Positions 38,457 through 47,529 of a stretch of 63,097 bases of DNA are shown in pieces. The notes below the pieces were generated by a model, which searched no databases, was not told where the DNA came from, and saw only the letters and a program-made list of their open reading frames with translations. Position numbers and translations under genes: made by a program. The stretch is from a virus. The stretch covers positions 1-63,097 of the IMG/VR virus record IMGVR_UViG_3300028840_003063, one strand, 5' to 3'. The first letter of the stretch is position 1; every line of letters starts with the position of its first letter.

Positions 38457-38849
38457 ATGTTAGTAGTAAAAAAGATATTACACGATATATATGGATTATT
38501 AAGGTGTAAAGACCGTGATGGGCTTATATCTATATATGAGGAATGTAAAAATAATATACTGGAAATTGAAAAAATAGAAGGTATTGCAGGAAAGAATAGT
38601 TATTTTTCACAAGAAACACAACTACGTAAACAGATAGAAAAAGAATATCAAGAAATGGTAATTGTAAAAGACAAAGAGAATAACGTTTTAAAAGACCAGA
38701 TTAAAGCATTAAAAACTTTAGAAAATCAATTTAAAGAAGTAAATAAAAGTTTAAAAGAGATGCAAAAAATAACTAAGGATAAAGATTTAAAGATTAAAAA
38801 TCTTGAAAATAAAATAAAAGAGGCTGAGGCATTAGCAGCAGACTCATAG
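38457..38849 (+). CDS. Coiled-coil protein, 130 aa
   Basis: Heptad-rich (KDKENNVLKDQIKALKTLE, LKEMQKITKDKDLKIKNLE). Between MuF and scaffold genes. Function unknown, possibly assembly. Confidence 0.5.
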   Translation: MLVVKKILHDIYGLLRCKDRDGLISIYEECKNNILEIEKIEGIAGKNSYFSQETQLRKQIEKEYQEMVIVKDKENNVLKDQIKALKTLENQFKEVNKSLKEMQKITKDKDLKIKNLENKIKEAEALAADS

Positions 38850-38857
38850 GGGATATC

Positions 38858-39559
38858 ATGTCAGATGAATTAAAAAATGATAGTGTTGTTGTAGAACAAG
38901 AACAAGAACAAGATCAAGCGGTAGATCAACCAGTGGAAACACAAAAAGATCAAATTGTTAATGAAGATAAGGAATTATATAATTCTTTAAAAAATGATTT
39001 TGAAGAAATGAAAAAAAGTATGTCTGCTTGGCAAGAAAAAGAAAAGGTTTATAAAAACCAAATCAAAGGTCTTGATCGTAAGAATACCGAGCTGTCACAA
39101 AAAGTTAAACAATTGACACAAAAAGAAATGAGTGCAGAGGAAATAATTGAGCAACAAAGAAAAGAACTAGAAGACGGGTTTAAGTCTTTATGGTGTGAAA
39201 AAGCAGTTGCTATTAATTTTTCAGACTATGAGGAAGAAGAACAGGGAATTTTAAAAACTTATGTATATGGTAATAATGAAGAAGAACAAATTGCCTCTGC
39301 AAAATCGCTTAGAGATATCATGGATAAAAAAATAAAAGACGGTATTTCAAAAGGTGTTGAAGAAAAGCTTGCACAAGGCTATAAGCCTAAATCAAGTGGT
39401 GTTCAAGGGCAGGGTGTAAAGACGTTACAAGACATGACAAATCAAGAGCTAGCACAACTAGCAAAAGATGTTGTTAAAATGCCAAGTGGAAAAGACAAAG
39501 ACGAAAAACTAAAAGCTCTCGCAGAAGAAGAAGATAGAAGAAGAAGGGAGCTTTACTAA
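38858..39559 (+). CDS. Capsid scaffolding protein, 233 aa
   Basis: Acidic, glutamine-rich start (VEQEQEQDQAVDQPVE), long coiled coil (NDFEEMKKSMSAWQEKEK, NTELSQKVKQLTQKEM), SAEEIIEQQRKELE, and a basic C-terminus (KLKALAEEEDRRRREL) directly before the coat gene are typical of scaffolds, which guide shell assembly and then leave. Confidence 0.75.
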   Translation: MSDELKNDSVVVEQEQEQDQAVDQPVETQKDQIVNEDKELYNSLKNDFEEMKKSMSAWQEKEKVYKNQIKGLDRKNTELSQKVKQLTQKEMSAEEIIEQQRKELEDGFKSLWCEKAVAINFSDYEEEEQGILKTYVYGNNEEEQIASAKSLRDIMDKKIKDGISKGVEEKLAQGYKPKSSGVQGQGVKTLQDMTNQELAQLAKDVVKMPSGKDKDEKLKALAEEEDRRRRELY

Positions 39560-39572
39560 ATAGGAGAATAAC

Positions 39573-40430
39573 ATGGCAGATGTTTTTACTGAATTTATTC
39601 CTGAAATTTGGTCTGCTAGAATACTTGAAGAAAAGAAAAAGGCTCATGTGTTCGCACAATTAGCCAATACTGATTATCAAGGTGAAATAACAGCAGCAGG
39701 CGATCAGGTAAGAATTCCACAGGTAGGATTACCAACCGTAAATAGTTATACAAGAAATAACTTTTCAAATGGTCTTACAAAAGAAACTGCTAATGTTGCA
39801 AGCATGACATTAGTAGTAGATCAAGAAAAATATGTAAATATTTTGCTTGATGACGTTGATATAAAACAGTCAAAACCAAACTTTATACCAACATTACAAA
39901 CAAATATTGCTTATCAATTGGCCGATAGCCAAGATCAATATATATCGGGACTAGCAACAGAGTCCGGAATAACATCAACTTCTAACAGTGCTAGTTCAAG
40001 AGTATTGATAGGTTCTAGTAACATCAAAACTGAACTATTGTTAATAGGGAAAGAATTTGACGAGGGTAACGTTCAAAGAAACGGCCGATATGCTGTCATA
40101 AATCCAGCACTAATGTTTGAATTGATTGACGCTGGCGTATTAGAGCAATCTAATAACGATACTACTTGGATGAATGGATATATTAACGATGCGTATGGTT
40201 GGAAAATTTATGTTTCTAACAATTTAACATCAACAGCTTCTTCATCGGTTAATTTATTTTTTGGTGTTGGGAATGAGTCTATTACAATGGCTGAACAAAT
40301 AACACAAGTCAAAATGGGTGAATTAACACAAGAGGGATTCGGTATGTATATCAAAGCTCTTCACGTATATGGTGCAAGAGTTATTCCAGACAGAACAGGT
40401 ATAGTATATGCCTTAGTAGCAAACGCGTAG
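39573..40430 (+). CDS. Major capsid protein, 285 aa
   Basis: Starts ADVFTEFIPEIWSARILEEKKKAHVFAQL and has GDQVRIPQVG, VDQEKYVNILLDDVD, GRYAVINPALMFELI, and the C-terminal FGMYIKALHVYGARVIPDRTGIVYA, the pattern of P22/HK97-fold coat proteins. Position after the scaffold supports it. Confidence 0.87.
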   Translation: MADVFTEFIPEIWSARILEEKKKAHVFAQLANTDYQGEITAAGDQVRIPQVGLPTVNSYTRNNFSNGLTKETANVASMTLVVDQEKYVNILLDDVDIKQSKPNFIPTLQTNIAYQLADSQDQYISGLATESGITSTSNSASSRVLIGSSNIKTELLLIGKEFDEGNVQRNGRYAVINPALMFELIDAGVLEQSNNDTTWMNGYINDAYGWKIYVSNNLTSTASSSVNLFFGVGNESITMAEQITQVKMGELTQEGFGMYIKALHVYGARVIPDRTGIVYALVANA

Positions 40431-40440
40431 GGAGGTAGAA

Positions 40441-40824
40441 ATGGCAGCTTTTAGTACAACAGCAAGAAAACTAGGCGTTAACGGATTTTATCTTGACGTG
40501 ACAGGTTCTTTATTGAGTGGTTCTACGGCTACCTCTTCAATCACAATAACATGTGGAGCATTAGAAGATGTAGTTGTATTTGGTCATAATCCAACAGGTT
40601 CAGATGATATAACTTTAACATTATCAGCATCAACAAACACTTTTTACATTTCAGCTGGCAGAGGAGATAGAACTCTTACAACAGCTATGGCATCTAGTGA
40701 TTGGTTTGTTATAACACAAATGGAATCTAATTGGTTTCAATCAACAAGCAATACATTTACAATTGCAGCGACAACAGCTATTGCAATGTTTGCATTTGAA
40801 AGAAGTTCAACAAAACAAATATAG
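40441..40824 (+). CDS. Probable head decoration or structural protein, 127 aa
   Basis: Thr/Ser-rich beta protein (ATSSITITCGALEDVVVFGHNP, TLTLSASTNTFYISAG). It follows the coat gene at 10 bases behind GGGAGG, where many phages encode a capsid decoration protein. Assignment by position and composition only. Confidence 0.5.
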   Translation: MAAFSTTARKLGVNGFYLDVTGSLLSGSTATSSITITCGALEDVVVFGHNPTGSDDITLTLSASTNTFYISAGRGDRTLTTAMASSDWFVITQMESNWFQSTSNTFTIAATTAIAMFAFERSSTKQI

Positions 40825-40912
40825 TTTCCCCCTTGACTATATTTATTATACACGGGAGTGGTCGTGAGATTGCTCCCAATATTTAGGGGAAAAAATTTTA
40901 AAAGGGGATATA
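40825..40912. other. Gap after the coat genes with a GGGAG/CTCCC hairpin
   Basis: GGGAG (40854-40858) can pair with CTCCC (40873-40877). No U-run follows. It may lower read-through or stabilise the coat message. No gene seen. Confidence 0.35.
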
Positions 40913-41974
40913 ATGACAAAAGAAAAAAGGACAACAAATGATTACATTAAGGATTTAACCGGCAAAGAAATGCCAAAAGTAGAAAAAAAAGGTAAAGAAG
41001 TTAAAAAGATAATTAGTATCTTAGGTACTGCCGGAAGCAGAAGCATGGCTAATTGGGGTGATTCAAGATGTGAATTTTGGGGGGTTGCTCATTGTTTGTT
41101 ATTAAGCGATATAAAAAAGTTAGATAAGGTCTTTGAAATTCACTTGCCATATATATATAATCAGGAGATATCACCGTTTTCTCAAAAACCTATTATTTAT
41201 CATGCAAACAAAGAATATAGCTTAGGTAAATATCAAAAAGATAATTTTGGTATGCCTTGTAGAGACATTAAAGATATAACAGCAATATTGCCCGTACAAG
41301 ACAATAATATTAACAAATATGAAATTTTCCCACGTGAAGAAATTAAAGCTAAATATAAAGATTTATTGCCGCCGAGCGATGCTTTTTATGCAACTAACTC
41401 TATTGCTTGGATGATATGTTTAGCAATTGAACAAAAACCCGATAGAATCGAACTATGGGGAATACATTTAGAAACCGATTCAGAGTGGCAATATGAGCGC
41501 CCTTGTGTTGAGTTTTGGTTGGGCATTGCAAGAGGCATGGGGATAGAAATTTACATTCCAGAAGCAGCCGATTTGTTAAAAGCTTATCACGAATACGGAT
41601 TTGCCGATATTGAAGTTAGAAGGAAAAAACTAAAAGTCAGGTTAGATAATTTTCAAAAAAACATACAAGATTATACAAGTGAAATTAACAGATTGTTGAC
41701 TAGAAAAAAAACACTAATAGAAAACATGAGAATATCTTTTAAAGATAAAGTAGTTCAAATGGAAAATGAGAAAAAGCGGTTACAAGAAGAGATAAAAAAA
41801 TATAATGAAAAAAATGAAGAAGATAAAATAAAGTTTGAAAAAAATATTAAAGATAAAATGCAAAAAGAAGTAATTAATTTAGATGTTAAAATCAGGCAAT
41901 TAGAAAATAGGGCAAGCGCTTTTCATGGGGGCAGAGAGCAAATAGAATATGAAATTAAACAATTAAATGCATAG
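40913..41974 (+). CDS. Rossmann-like protein with long coiled-coil tail, 353 aa
   Basis: ISILGTAGSRSMANWGDSRCEFWGVAHC, FEIHLPYIY, ATNSIAWMICLAI, IELWGIHLETDSEWQYERPCVEFWLGIARGMGIEIYIPEAADLLKA form a nucleotide-binding-like domain found in structural regions of other phages. The last 130 residues are coiled coil. The fold suggests an enzyme or sugar/nucleotide binder inside the morphogenesis operon. Function unknown. Confidence 0.5.
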   Translation: MTKEKRTTNDYIKDLTGKEMPKVEKKGKEVKKIISILGTAGSRSMANWGDSRCEFWGVAHCLLLSDIKKLDKVFEIHLPYIYNQEISPFSQKPIIYHANKEYSLGKYQKDNFGMPCRDIKDITAILPVQDNNINKYEIFPREEIKAKYKDLLPPSDAFYATNSIAWMICLAIEQKPDRIELWGIHLETDSEWQYERPCVEFWLGIARGMGIEIYIPEAADLLKAYHEYGFADIEVRRKKLKVRLDNFQKNIQDYTSEINRLLTRKKTLIENMRISFKDKVVQMENEKKRLQEEIKKYNEKNEEDKIKFEKNIKDKMQKEVINLDVKIRQLENRASAFHGGREQIEYEIKQLNA

Positions 41975-41983
41975 GAGCAAAAA

Positions 41984-42208
41984 ATGAAAATGAAAGTTAA
42001 TGAGTTTGAAGTAGCAAACAACCTTACGGCACAAAATGTTACTATAACAAGCTCAACCGATACAACAAGCATTACAGTTGTAACGGCTATAACAACTAGC
42101 GAATCTACACAATTCCAATTCAACACACAAACAATATATTTTTCGGGTGGCGTTTGGACAGATTTGGGCGCAGAATCAACAAGTACAGTAACTACAAGCA
42201 CCAGTTAG
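41984..42208 (+). CDS. Thr/Ser-rich small structural protein, 74 aa
   Basis: Beta-rich and threonine-dense (TSSTDTTSITVVTAITTSEST). Between head genes; possibly virion surface. Confidence 0.45.
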   Translation: MKMKVNEFEVANNLTAQNVTITSSTDTTSITVVTAITTSESTQFQFNTQTIYFSGGVWTDLGAESTSTVTTSTS

Positions 42209-42217
42209 GAGTTTTAT

Positions 42218-42502
42218 ATGGCAATACACGAGCCTTCACAAACATATTTATGGCAATTGGCCAATACATCGGGCGGTGCTGGGTGTGAGATAGTAACAGA
42301 TACAGAGGCTCATATTGGTGATTATAGAGTTATCCAAATTGCAAGCACAGATGTTGTTTTTACGTCTATAACATCAACGTTAGTAACTAATAGTAGCGAA
42401 GCAAGTTCTTTGACCTCACTACCGATAGGTTTTACTATTTTATCGCCGTGCACAAGCGTTCAAGTAGACTCGGGGAATATAATACTATATAAAGAAGTAT
42501 GA
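42218..42502 (+). CDS. Small structural protein, 94 aa
   Basis: Beta-rich (YRVIQIASTDVVFTSITSTLV, ILSPCTSVQVDSGNIILYK). Pattern similar to small head or fibre modules. Unknown. Confidence 0.45.
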   Translation: MAIHEPSQTYLWQLANTSGGAGCEIVTDTEAHIGDYRVIQIASTDVVFTSITSTLVTNSSEASSLTSLPIGFTILSPCTSVQVDSGNIILYKEV

Positions 42503-43557
42503 TGAGTTTTTCATATAACTTAAATTTAAAAAGCAAAATATTACAAACTGTTTCATCCCCTGTTCAAGGTACACTAACATATGCGGGAAATATACAAGAT
42601 GCGACAAATTGTGATAATCCAACAGGCATAAAGATAAATTCGGCTAATAGTAAAATATATATATCACAATATGACGATGATTCTGCTAGTTGGTGGGGCG
42701 TAAGTTCAGGCGAGCCTTCTTATGTTGGAGAATACTCAAACTCTAATATAAACGGTGCAAACGAAATATTATTATCAGTAGATGAAGGTAACGCATATGT
42801 TGTGGCGGAAGTAGACACCATAGTTTGGTTTACGCTTAATAGCTCTGACGGCTCGCTTAGTTATGTTAGCAAACATACATCAACAGACATAGATGGCGCT
42901 ATTAATATGGGTATTAGCAACGATAACGATCACGTTTATGTTTTAAGCAAAAACAATAACGCTGTTAGTTGGTATGATCGCAGCACTTCTGATGGAAGCC
43001 TTTCTTATGTTGGGCAATATTCGGACGCAAACATAGCGTTCCCCAGATCAATAGTTTTTTCGTCAGAGTCAACAATGGCTTATATTTGTGGTAGAAATGC
43101 GAACTCAATATCTTGGTTAACAAGAAGTACAGCGGACGGGAGTTTAACTTTTGTTGACAATATAGTATCAACAGCGTTAGATGATGTATGGACACTATGT
43201 ACAAACCCAACTTATAGCAATGTTTATGCGGTGGCTTGGACTGGAAATAAAGTAAACACGTTTACAATTAATAGTTCAGATGGTAGTTTAACGCTACTAC
43301 AATCATTAGATAATACCGGCGCTTATGGGGTAGCCTGTTCAAAAGATGGTAATAATATATATGTATCTAGTAGAGAAAGTAATACAATATCATGGTATAG
43401 TGTTAATAGTTCAGATGGAAGCTTAGAATTTGTTGATAATTACACAAGCAGCAATATAGCGGGCGCCAATCAAATAGCAATATCAAACGATGATAAATAT
43501 GTATATATTGTAGGAAGCTCTGGCGATTTGGTAGCTTGGTTTAATAGAACAACATAG
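42499..43557 (+). CDS. Beta-propeller (lactonase/YVTN-like) protein, 352 aa
   Basis: Seven-fold repeating units of about 45 residues with ...SSDGSLSYVG-x-Y and NDNDHVYVLSKNNNAVSWY motifs indicate a beta-propeller. It lies in the head/decoration segment and follows a four-base overlap. Propellers in virions may bind host sugars or decorate the capsid. No signal peptide. Confidence 0.75.
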   Translation: MMSFSYNLNLKSKILQTVSSPVQGTLTYAGNIQDATNCDNPTGIKINSANSKIYISQYDDDSASWWGVSSGEPSYVGEYSNSNINGANEILLSVDEGNAYVVAEVDTIVWFTLNSSDGSLSYVSKHTSTDIDGAINMGISNDNDHVYVLSKNNNAVSWYDRSTSDGSLSYVGQYSDANIAFPRSIVFSSESTMAYICGRNANSISWLTRSTADGSLTFVDNIVSTALDDVWTLCTNPTYSNVYAVAWTGNKVNTFTINSSDGSLTLLQSLDNTGAYGVACSKDGNNIYVSSRESNTISWYSVNSSDGSLEFVDNYTSSNIAGANQIAISNDDKYVYIVGSSGDLVAWFNRTT

Positions 43558-43565
43558 GAGAAAAA

Positions 43566-43820
43566 ATGAGATTTAGGATAACAAATATAGGGAATAATCC
43601 GAGTGATTCTAATTATTTTGATATAGATGTGGATTATTTAGAAGATGATAACTCGGCGTTTAGAGCTTCAAATACGCTAACTTTGGTAAAACAAAATTAT
43701 AGATCACAACAAGCTATATTGGACTATATTGCAAGTGAAGTTATATTCCAATATGACAGAGTTAATATAAATGATATTATTAATGTTATTTATGATGCGG
43801 ATACGGTAATGCCGGTATAG
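43566..43820 (+). CDS. Unknown structural protein, 84 aa
   Basis: FRITNIGNNPSDSNYFDIDVDY and RVNINDIINVIYD; beta/alpha mix. In the head-tail operon. Confidence 0.45.
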   Translation: MRFRITNIGNNPSDSNYFDIDVDYLEDDNSAFRASNTLTLVKQNYRSQQAILDYIASEVIFQYDRVNINDIINVIYDADTVMPV

Positions 43821-43829
43821 GAGAAAGAG

Positions 43830-44399
43830 ATGTTACAACAACCAGCTTTTGATGTTTTGTTAGGGATGAAAGACCCAACAGGATCAAGTGTAAAAACTAT
43901 AACACATCTACACTCAAAAATTCACTCAGGGAAAGCATTTAAAGCTTGTTTTACAAGCTCTGCAACAACGGATGGTGCAGTTGTATATTTACAAATTAAC
44001 GGTTCAAGTGATGTAGATGCGCATTTAAAAGAGTTTAATGTTCACACTTCTGAGGGATTTTTGGATATAAAATTTATTGAATGTTCAACATCTAGCACAC
44101 ATACAACTGGTAGTGCGAGTGTTTCGGTTTATGATAAAAATAGAACAACTAAAAACAGCGCAAACATTACGTTTTTTTCTGACCCCACAGATGTTAATAG
44201 CACGGCTAGCAATAATATTGTTATTGATAGGTTTCAAGTAGGAGGAACAGCAGGAAGCTCTTTAACGCCTACAGGTAGCCAGATTAACGTATCACAAGAT
44301 GAATGGGTTATAGGTAATAGTACATATATTATAGAAATAACGTGCCAAACAACAGCAGCTAGTTTCTATTTAAATGGATGTTTAATATTTTATGAGTAA
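43830..44399 (+). CDS. Putative virion beta-sandwich protein, 189 aa
   Basis: Jelly-roll-like composition: long Thr/Ser/Asn strands (KAFKACFTSSATTDGAVVYLQING, NSTYIIEITCQTTAASFYLNG). Likely a surface or decoration protein. Function inferred from composition and place. Confidence 0.5.
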   Translation: MLQQPAFDVLLGMKDPTGSSVKTITHLHSKIHSGKAFKACFTSSATTDGAVVYLQINGSSDVDAHLKEFNVHTSEGFLDIKFIECSTSSTHTTGSASVSVYDKNRTTKNSANITFFSDPTDVNSTASNNIVIDRFQVGGTAGSSLTPTGSQINVSQDEWVIGNSTYIIEITCQTTAASFYLNGCLIFYE

Positions 44400-44427
44400 T
44401 CATAATGTCAGAAAGCAGAAATAGTTA

Positions 44428-44511
44428 ATGCCAAAGAAAATAAAAGGTAAGCCTAATAAGGGAACGCCAAAAGATATGAGATTAAAAAAAAATAAAAAAA
44501 GGAAAAAATAA
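44428..44511 (+). CDS. Very basic micro-protein, 27 aa
   Basis: MPKKIKGKPNKGTPKDMRLK and a lysine/arginine tail; TAATG overlap with the next gene. Possibly DNA-binding. Confidence 0.35.
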   Translation: MPKKIKGKPNKGTPKDMRLKKNKKRKK

Positions 44512-44636
44512 TGCCGGCTAAACTAGAAAGGTGCGTAAGTAAAGTCATGGGAAAAGGCAAAAGTAAATCGAGCTCCTATGGGATATGTGTAAAATCTACT
44601 GGATTAAAACCAAAAAAACGTAAAAAGAGGAAGTAA
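44511..44636 (+). CDS. Small LERCV-x-KVM-type protein, 41 aa
   Basis: MPAKLERCVSKVMGKGKSKS...YGICVKSTGLKPK matches a small protein seen in many phages, often near structural genes. TAATG overlaps on both sides support translation. Role unknown. Confidence 0.5.
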   Translation: MPAKLERCVSKVMGKGKSKSSSYGICVKSTGLKPKKRKKRK

Positions 44637-45241
44637 TGTATAGACTATCTACTAATGTTTTGGTGGCTTCTAGTAACGTAAAGCTTTGGACTGGAATAAC
44701 AAGCACAGATTATGATGAAACAATTGAGGCATTAAACCCCATAATACTTGATGATATAACTAATTATTGTAAAAATAGTTTTGTTAGATCAACTATGTAT
44801 CAATGGGATGATAATATATCATTTTCTACAAGCACCGGGAGTAATAGTATTATAAGCAACGCCTCAACAAGTGATGTTGATTTCACAGAGTTTATAGATG
44901 TTGGAAATATTATAAGGGTTGTTGATGCAATCCAAAACAATGGTTATTTTTCTGTTGTAAGTGTTAATAGTACTGTAATTACAGTTAATGAAACTATAAA
45001 AACAGAGTCTAGTAGCACGGGTAAATTTCCTATTGTTTATAGAGTTGATTATCCTGACGACATTCCTTTTATAGGTGCTAAAATGATTCGTTGGAGTATA
45101 GATTCACAAAATAGAGATGGGTTAAGAAGTGAATCGTTAGGAGACTATTCATATACATTGCAGGAATTAGTTGGTAACAATATGTACCCTACAAACATTG
45201 TAGGGGGATTAAAAAAATATAAAAAGGCTAAATTTTTATAA
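44636..45241 (+). CDS. Head-tail connector (adaptor) protein, 201 aa
   Basis: Position first in the connector block, DDITNYCKNSFVR helix, a beta insertion (residues 60-140) and a C-terminal RDGLRSESLGDYSYTLQ typical of gp6/gp15-type adaptors. Joins portal to tail. Confidence 0.6.
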   Translation: MYRLSTNVLVASSNVKLWTGITSTDYDETIEALNPIILDDITNYCKNSFVRSTMYQWDDNISFSTSTGSNSIISNASTSDVDFTEFIDVGNIIRVVDAIQNNGYFSVVSVNSTVITVNETIKTESSSTGKFPIVYRVDYPDDIPFIGAKMIRWSIDSQNRDGLRSESLGDYSYTLQELVGNNMYPTNIVGGLKKYKKAKFL

Positions 45242-45723
45242 TGTCTATAAGTGGATTTTACAATACAACAGCAATATTAGAAACTTTTACAACAACAGAA
45301 GATGAATATGGACAAGCTGTAAAAACATGGGTTGCTAGTACTACTATTATAGGTACTAAACAAGGCAGAAGTGGAAATAAAAGTGTTATAAATACACAGG
45401 ATCGTATTAGTAAAAACGAAAGGTTTTATTGCAACTATCAAACAATACATCCTTCTGGAAGATTAGTTTTTTCAAACTCTACTATAAGTTTTAACTTTCA
45501 AGGTACGGCCAGCGCAAGTATAGATTTAGCCAGCACAACTAAGGGGGCTTTATATTTTATAGATACGGCTTTTAGTACTTTTGGCCAATACGATTATGCC
45601 TTATTTAATGGCACTGCATATGTAACCCCTAACGTTACAAGAAATGATATACTTTTTGTGAACGATAGATTAAGAAATAGACACTTAGAAATAGACTTAG
45701 ACTTAGATCATAGAGATAGATAA
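45241..45723 (+). CDS. Head closure/stopper protein (SPP1 gp16-like), 160 aa
   Basis: ILETFTTTEDEYGQAVKTWVASTTIIGTKQGRSG and ISKNERFYCNY resemble head-tail joining proteins. Overlaps neighbours by one base on each side. Confidence 0.65.
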   Translation: MSISGFYNTTAILETFTTTEDEYGQAVKTWVASTTIIGTKQGRSGNKSVINTQDRISKNERFYCNYQTIHPSGRLVFSNSTISFNFQGTASASIDLASTTKGALYFIDTAFSTFGQYDYALFNGTAYVTPNVTRNDILFVNDRLRNRHLEIDLDLDHRDR

Positions 45724-46061
45724 TGGCTGACATAAGAGTAAGCTTTACAGTTAACCCAGCGACAGAAGGACAAATAATAAACGCTGTTAATAGTGCATTA
45801 GAAAGCGCTGCTATATTTTTACAAAATGAGACTAAGAGTAGAGTCCCTGTTGATACTGGCAATTTAAAAGGTAGTATGTTATATGCTGTACAAAATTTTC
45901 AAATGGTGGTGTTCACGCCAATAGAATATGCGATACCATTAGAGTTTTCGACAAAAAAACCTAGAAGATCCGGGACTATACCTTTTATGAGGCCTGCTTT
46001 ATTTGAAAATAAAAGCGAGATTGAAAATATTATAGCTAATATAATGAGAGCAAGAATATGA
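45723..46061 (+). CDS. HK97 gp10-like tail component, 112 aa
   Basis: AAIFLQNETKSRVPVDTGNLKGSM and TPIEYAIPLEFSTKK...IPFMRPALFENK are the family signature. Needed at the head-tail joint. Confidence 0.85.
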   Translation: MADIRVSFTVNPATEGQIINAVNSALESAAIFLQNETKSRVPVDTGNLKGSMLYAVQNFQMVVFTPIEYAIPLEFSTKKPRRSGTIPFMRPALFENKSEIENIIANIMRARI

Positions 46062-46453
46062 ATTCAGATATATGGCTAGTTAATAAAATTAAAAACAGTA
46101 CGGTATCAAGTACGCGAGTTTATCCTAACTATATACCCGAATCTACATCAAATAACTATTCAGATCATATCCCGTGTATTGTATATCAATCCATAGGCTT
46201 TGATAGGAATAGAAAAAATAGACAAATTATTTATTCATTAACAAGTATACATAATTCAAAAAGTAATGTAGAAGATTTAAACGATCAATTATATAACCTG
46301 TTTGATAATTCAACACAATATATAAGGGAAAGTTCAAGCAATCTTCACACAATCAATGTTGAAATCATTAATAATGTGCCTAGCTTATATGATGATGACA
46401 ACAAGTACTGGACACGACCATTAGATATAAGTGTTTGGTATTACGTTAATTAA
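46058..46453 (+). CDS. Tail completion protein, 131 aa
   Basis: Next to gp10-like gene and before the tube gene, with IPCIVYQSIGFDRNRK and LNDQLYNLFD, in the pattern of DUF3168/gp17-type tail terminators. Confidence 0.6.
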   Translation: MNSDIWLVNKIKNSTVSSTRVYPNYIPESTSNNYSDHIPCIVYQSIGFDRNRKNRQIIYSLTSIHNSKSNVEDLNDQLYNLFDNSTQYIRESSSNLHTINVEIINNVPSLYDDDNKYWTRPLDISVWYYVN

Positions 46454-46464
46454 AGGAGAAAAAA

Positions 46465-47070
46465 ATGGCACAAAATACTATTCAAAATAGTTCTCTCTTA
46501 TTTCCGGAAGACGTTATTGTTTATGTAGCTGCTTATTCAACTGAGTTTACTACGTTGGCTGAATTGTCAAGCGCTAATTTTTTAAATTGTGGTGCATTGA
46601 CAGAATATTCAAGAGAAAGTGCAAATGAGTCGGTGCAGCCGGGGTCTTTTAATGTAGAACACGACCAGGTTGTAACCAAAGAGGCTGAGACTATAAATAT
46701 TACATTACAAGAATTTAATTCTAGTATTGTAAATTTATTACGAGGCACTATGAGTCAGCAAGTCACTACATCTCTTGATTTAATCGGTGGGACAAGTGCA
46801 GCAGATTTAGAAGTACTTTACTCTGGCGATGCAGATACAGTAACGGCGTGTATGTTGTGGGAAATAGCAACATACTCTGACGGAAGAACAAGACAAGCTT
46901 ACTTCCCTTATGTATTTTATGTAAGTGGAGGCTCTTATTCTGCGAAAAGTCAAGGTACTGGAGAATATGGCGATATGGGATTCCAATTAGAAGCAAGAGA
47001 ATCACCCGTATTAACATACAACAATAGAAAGCAATATAGAATAGAACTATTAAGCACAGCTTCAACTTAA
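46465..47070 (+). CDS. Major tail (tube) protein, 201 aa
   Basis: A single beta-rich domain after AAAGGAGAAAAAA, with ESVQPGSFNVEHDQVVTKEAETI and MGFQLEARESPVLTYNNRK, directly before the chaperone pair. Polymerises into the tail tube. Confidence 0.7.
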   Translation: MAQNTIQNSSLLFPEDVIVYVAAYSTEFTTLAELSSANFLNCGALTEYSRESANESVQPGSFNVEHDQVVTKEAETINITLQEFNSSIVNLLRGTMSQQVTTSLDLIGGTSAADLEVLYSGDADTVTACMLWEIATYSDGRTRQAYFPYVFYVSGGSYSAKSQGTGEYGDMGFQLEARESPVLTYNNRKQYRIELLSTAST

Positions 47071-47091
47071 TATTAATTTAAAGGGGGTTTT

Positions 47092-47529
47092 ATGAAAATT
47101 ATAGATTTAAGTTTATTTAACAAAGAGCCTGAGTTTGGATTTAAGGCAATTAGTGGGAAAGAATATATTGTTAATTTTGTTAATGCGGAAAACGAATTAA
47201 CATTAATGCAGGAACAAGAAGATATTGCGGCGGCTATTAGTAAGTGGAAGAATATCAAAATTGAAACATTGGATAAATGGAAACAAATATTAAAAAAACT
47301 TTTGAGAGAATGTAATAATAATTATAACACAGACGAAATAGAAAAAGATGTTAATGCATTAAAGCCAATACATATATTGACAATATTATTTGATGCTTGT
47401 AAGTATCTTAACGAAAGAGCACAAATATTATATGAGGTTTTCCCTGACGATACAAAAAAACAAGCTAAAAAACTTGAAAGAGAGCTTAAAAAAAAAGCAG
47501 CGTCAGCCTTATCAGAATCGGAAGCATGA
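47092..47529 (+). CDS. Tail assembly chaperone, upstream frame (gpG-like), 145 aa
   Basis: FKAISGKEYIVNFVNAENELTLMQEQEDI and a helical C-terminus between tube and tape-measure genes fit the G-type chaperone. Near the end a run of nine A (47488-47496) lies in KKKAA. The stop overlaps the next ATG. Confidence 0.75.
   Translation: MKIIDLSLFNKEPEFGFKAISGKEYIVNFVNAENELTLMQEQEDIAAAISKWKNIKIETLDKWKQILKKLLRECNNNYNTDEIEKDVNALKPIHILTILFDACKYLNERAQILYEVFPDDTKKQAKKLERELKKKAASALSESEA
47488..47496 (+). promoter_or_regulatory. Likely programmed -1 frameshift site (A9)
   Basis: CTT-AAA-AAA-AAA-GCA: shifting back one base gives AGC-AGC-GTC-AGC-CTT-ATC-AGA-ATC-GGA-AGC and runs without a stop straight into the downstream chaperone frame. 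Siphophages commonly make a G-GT fusion this way at slippery A runs. Confidence 0.65.
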
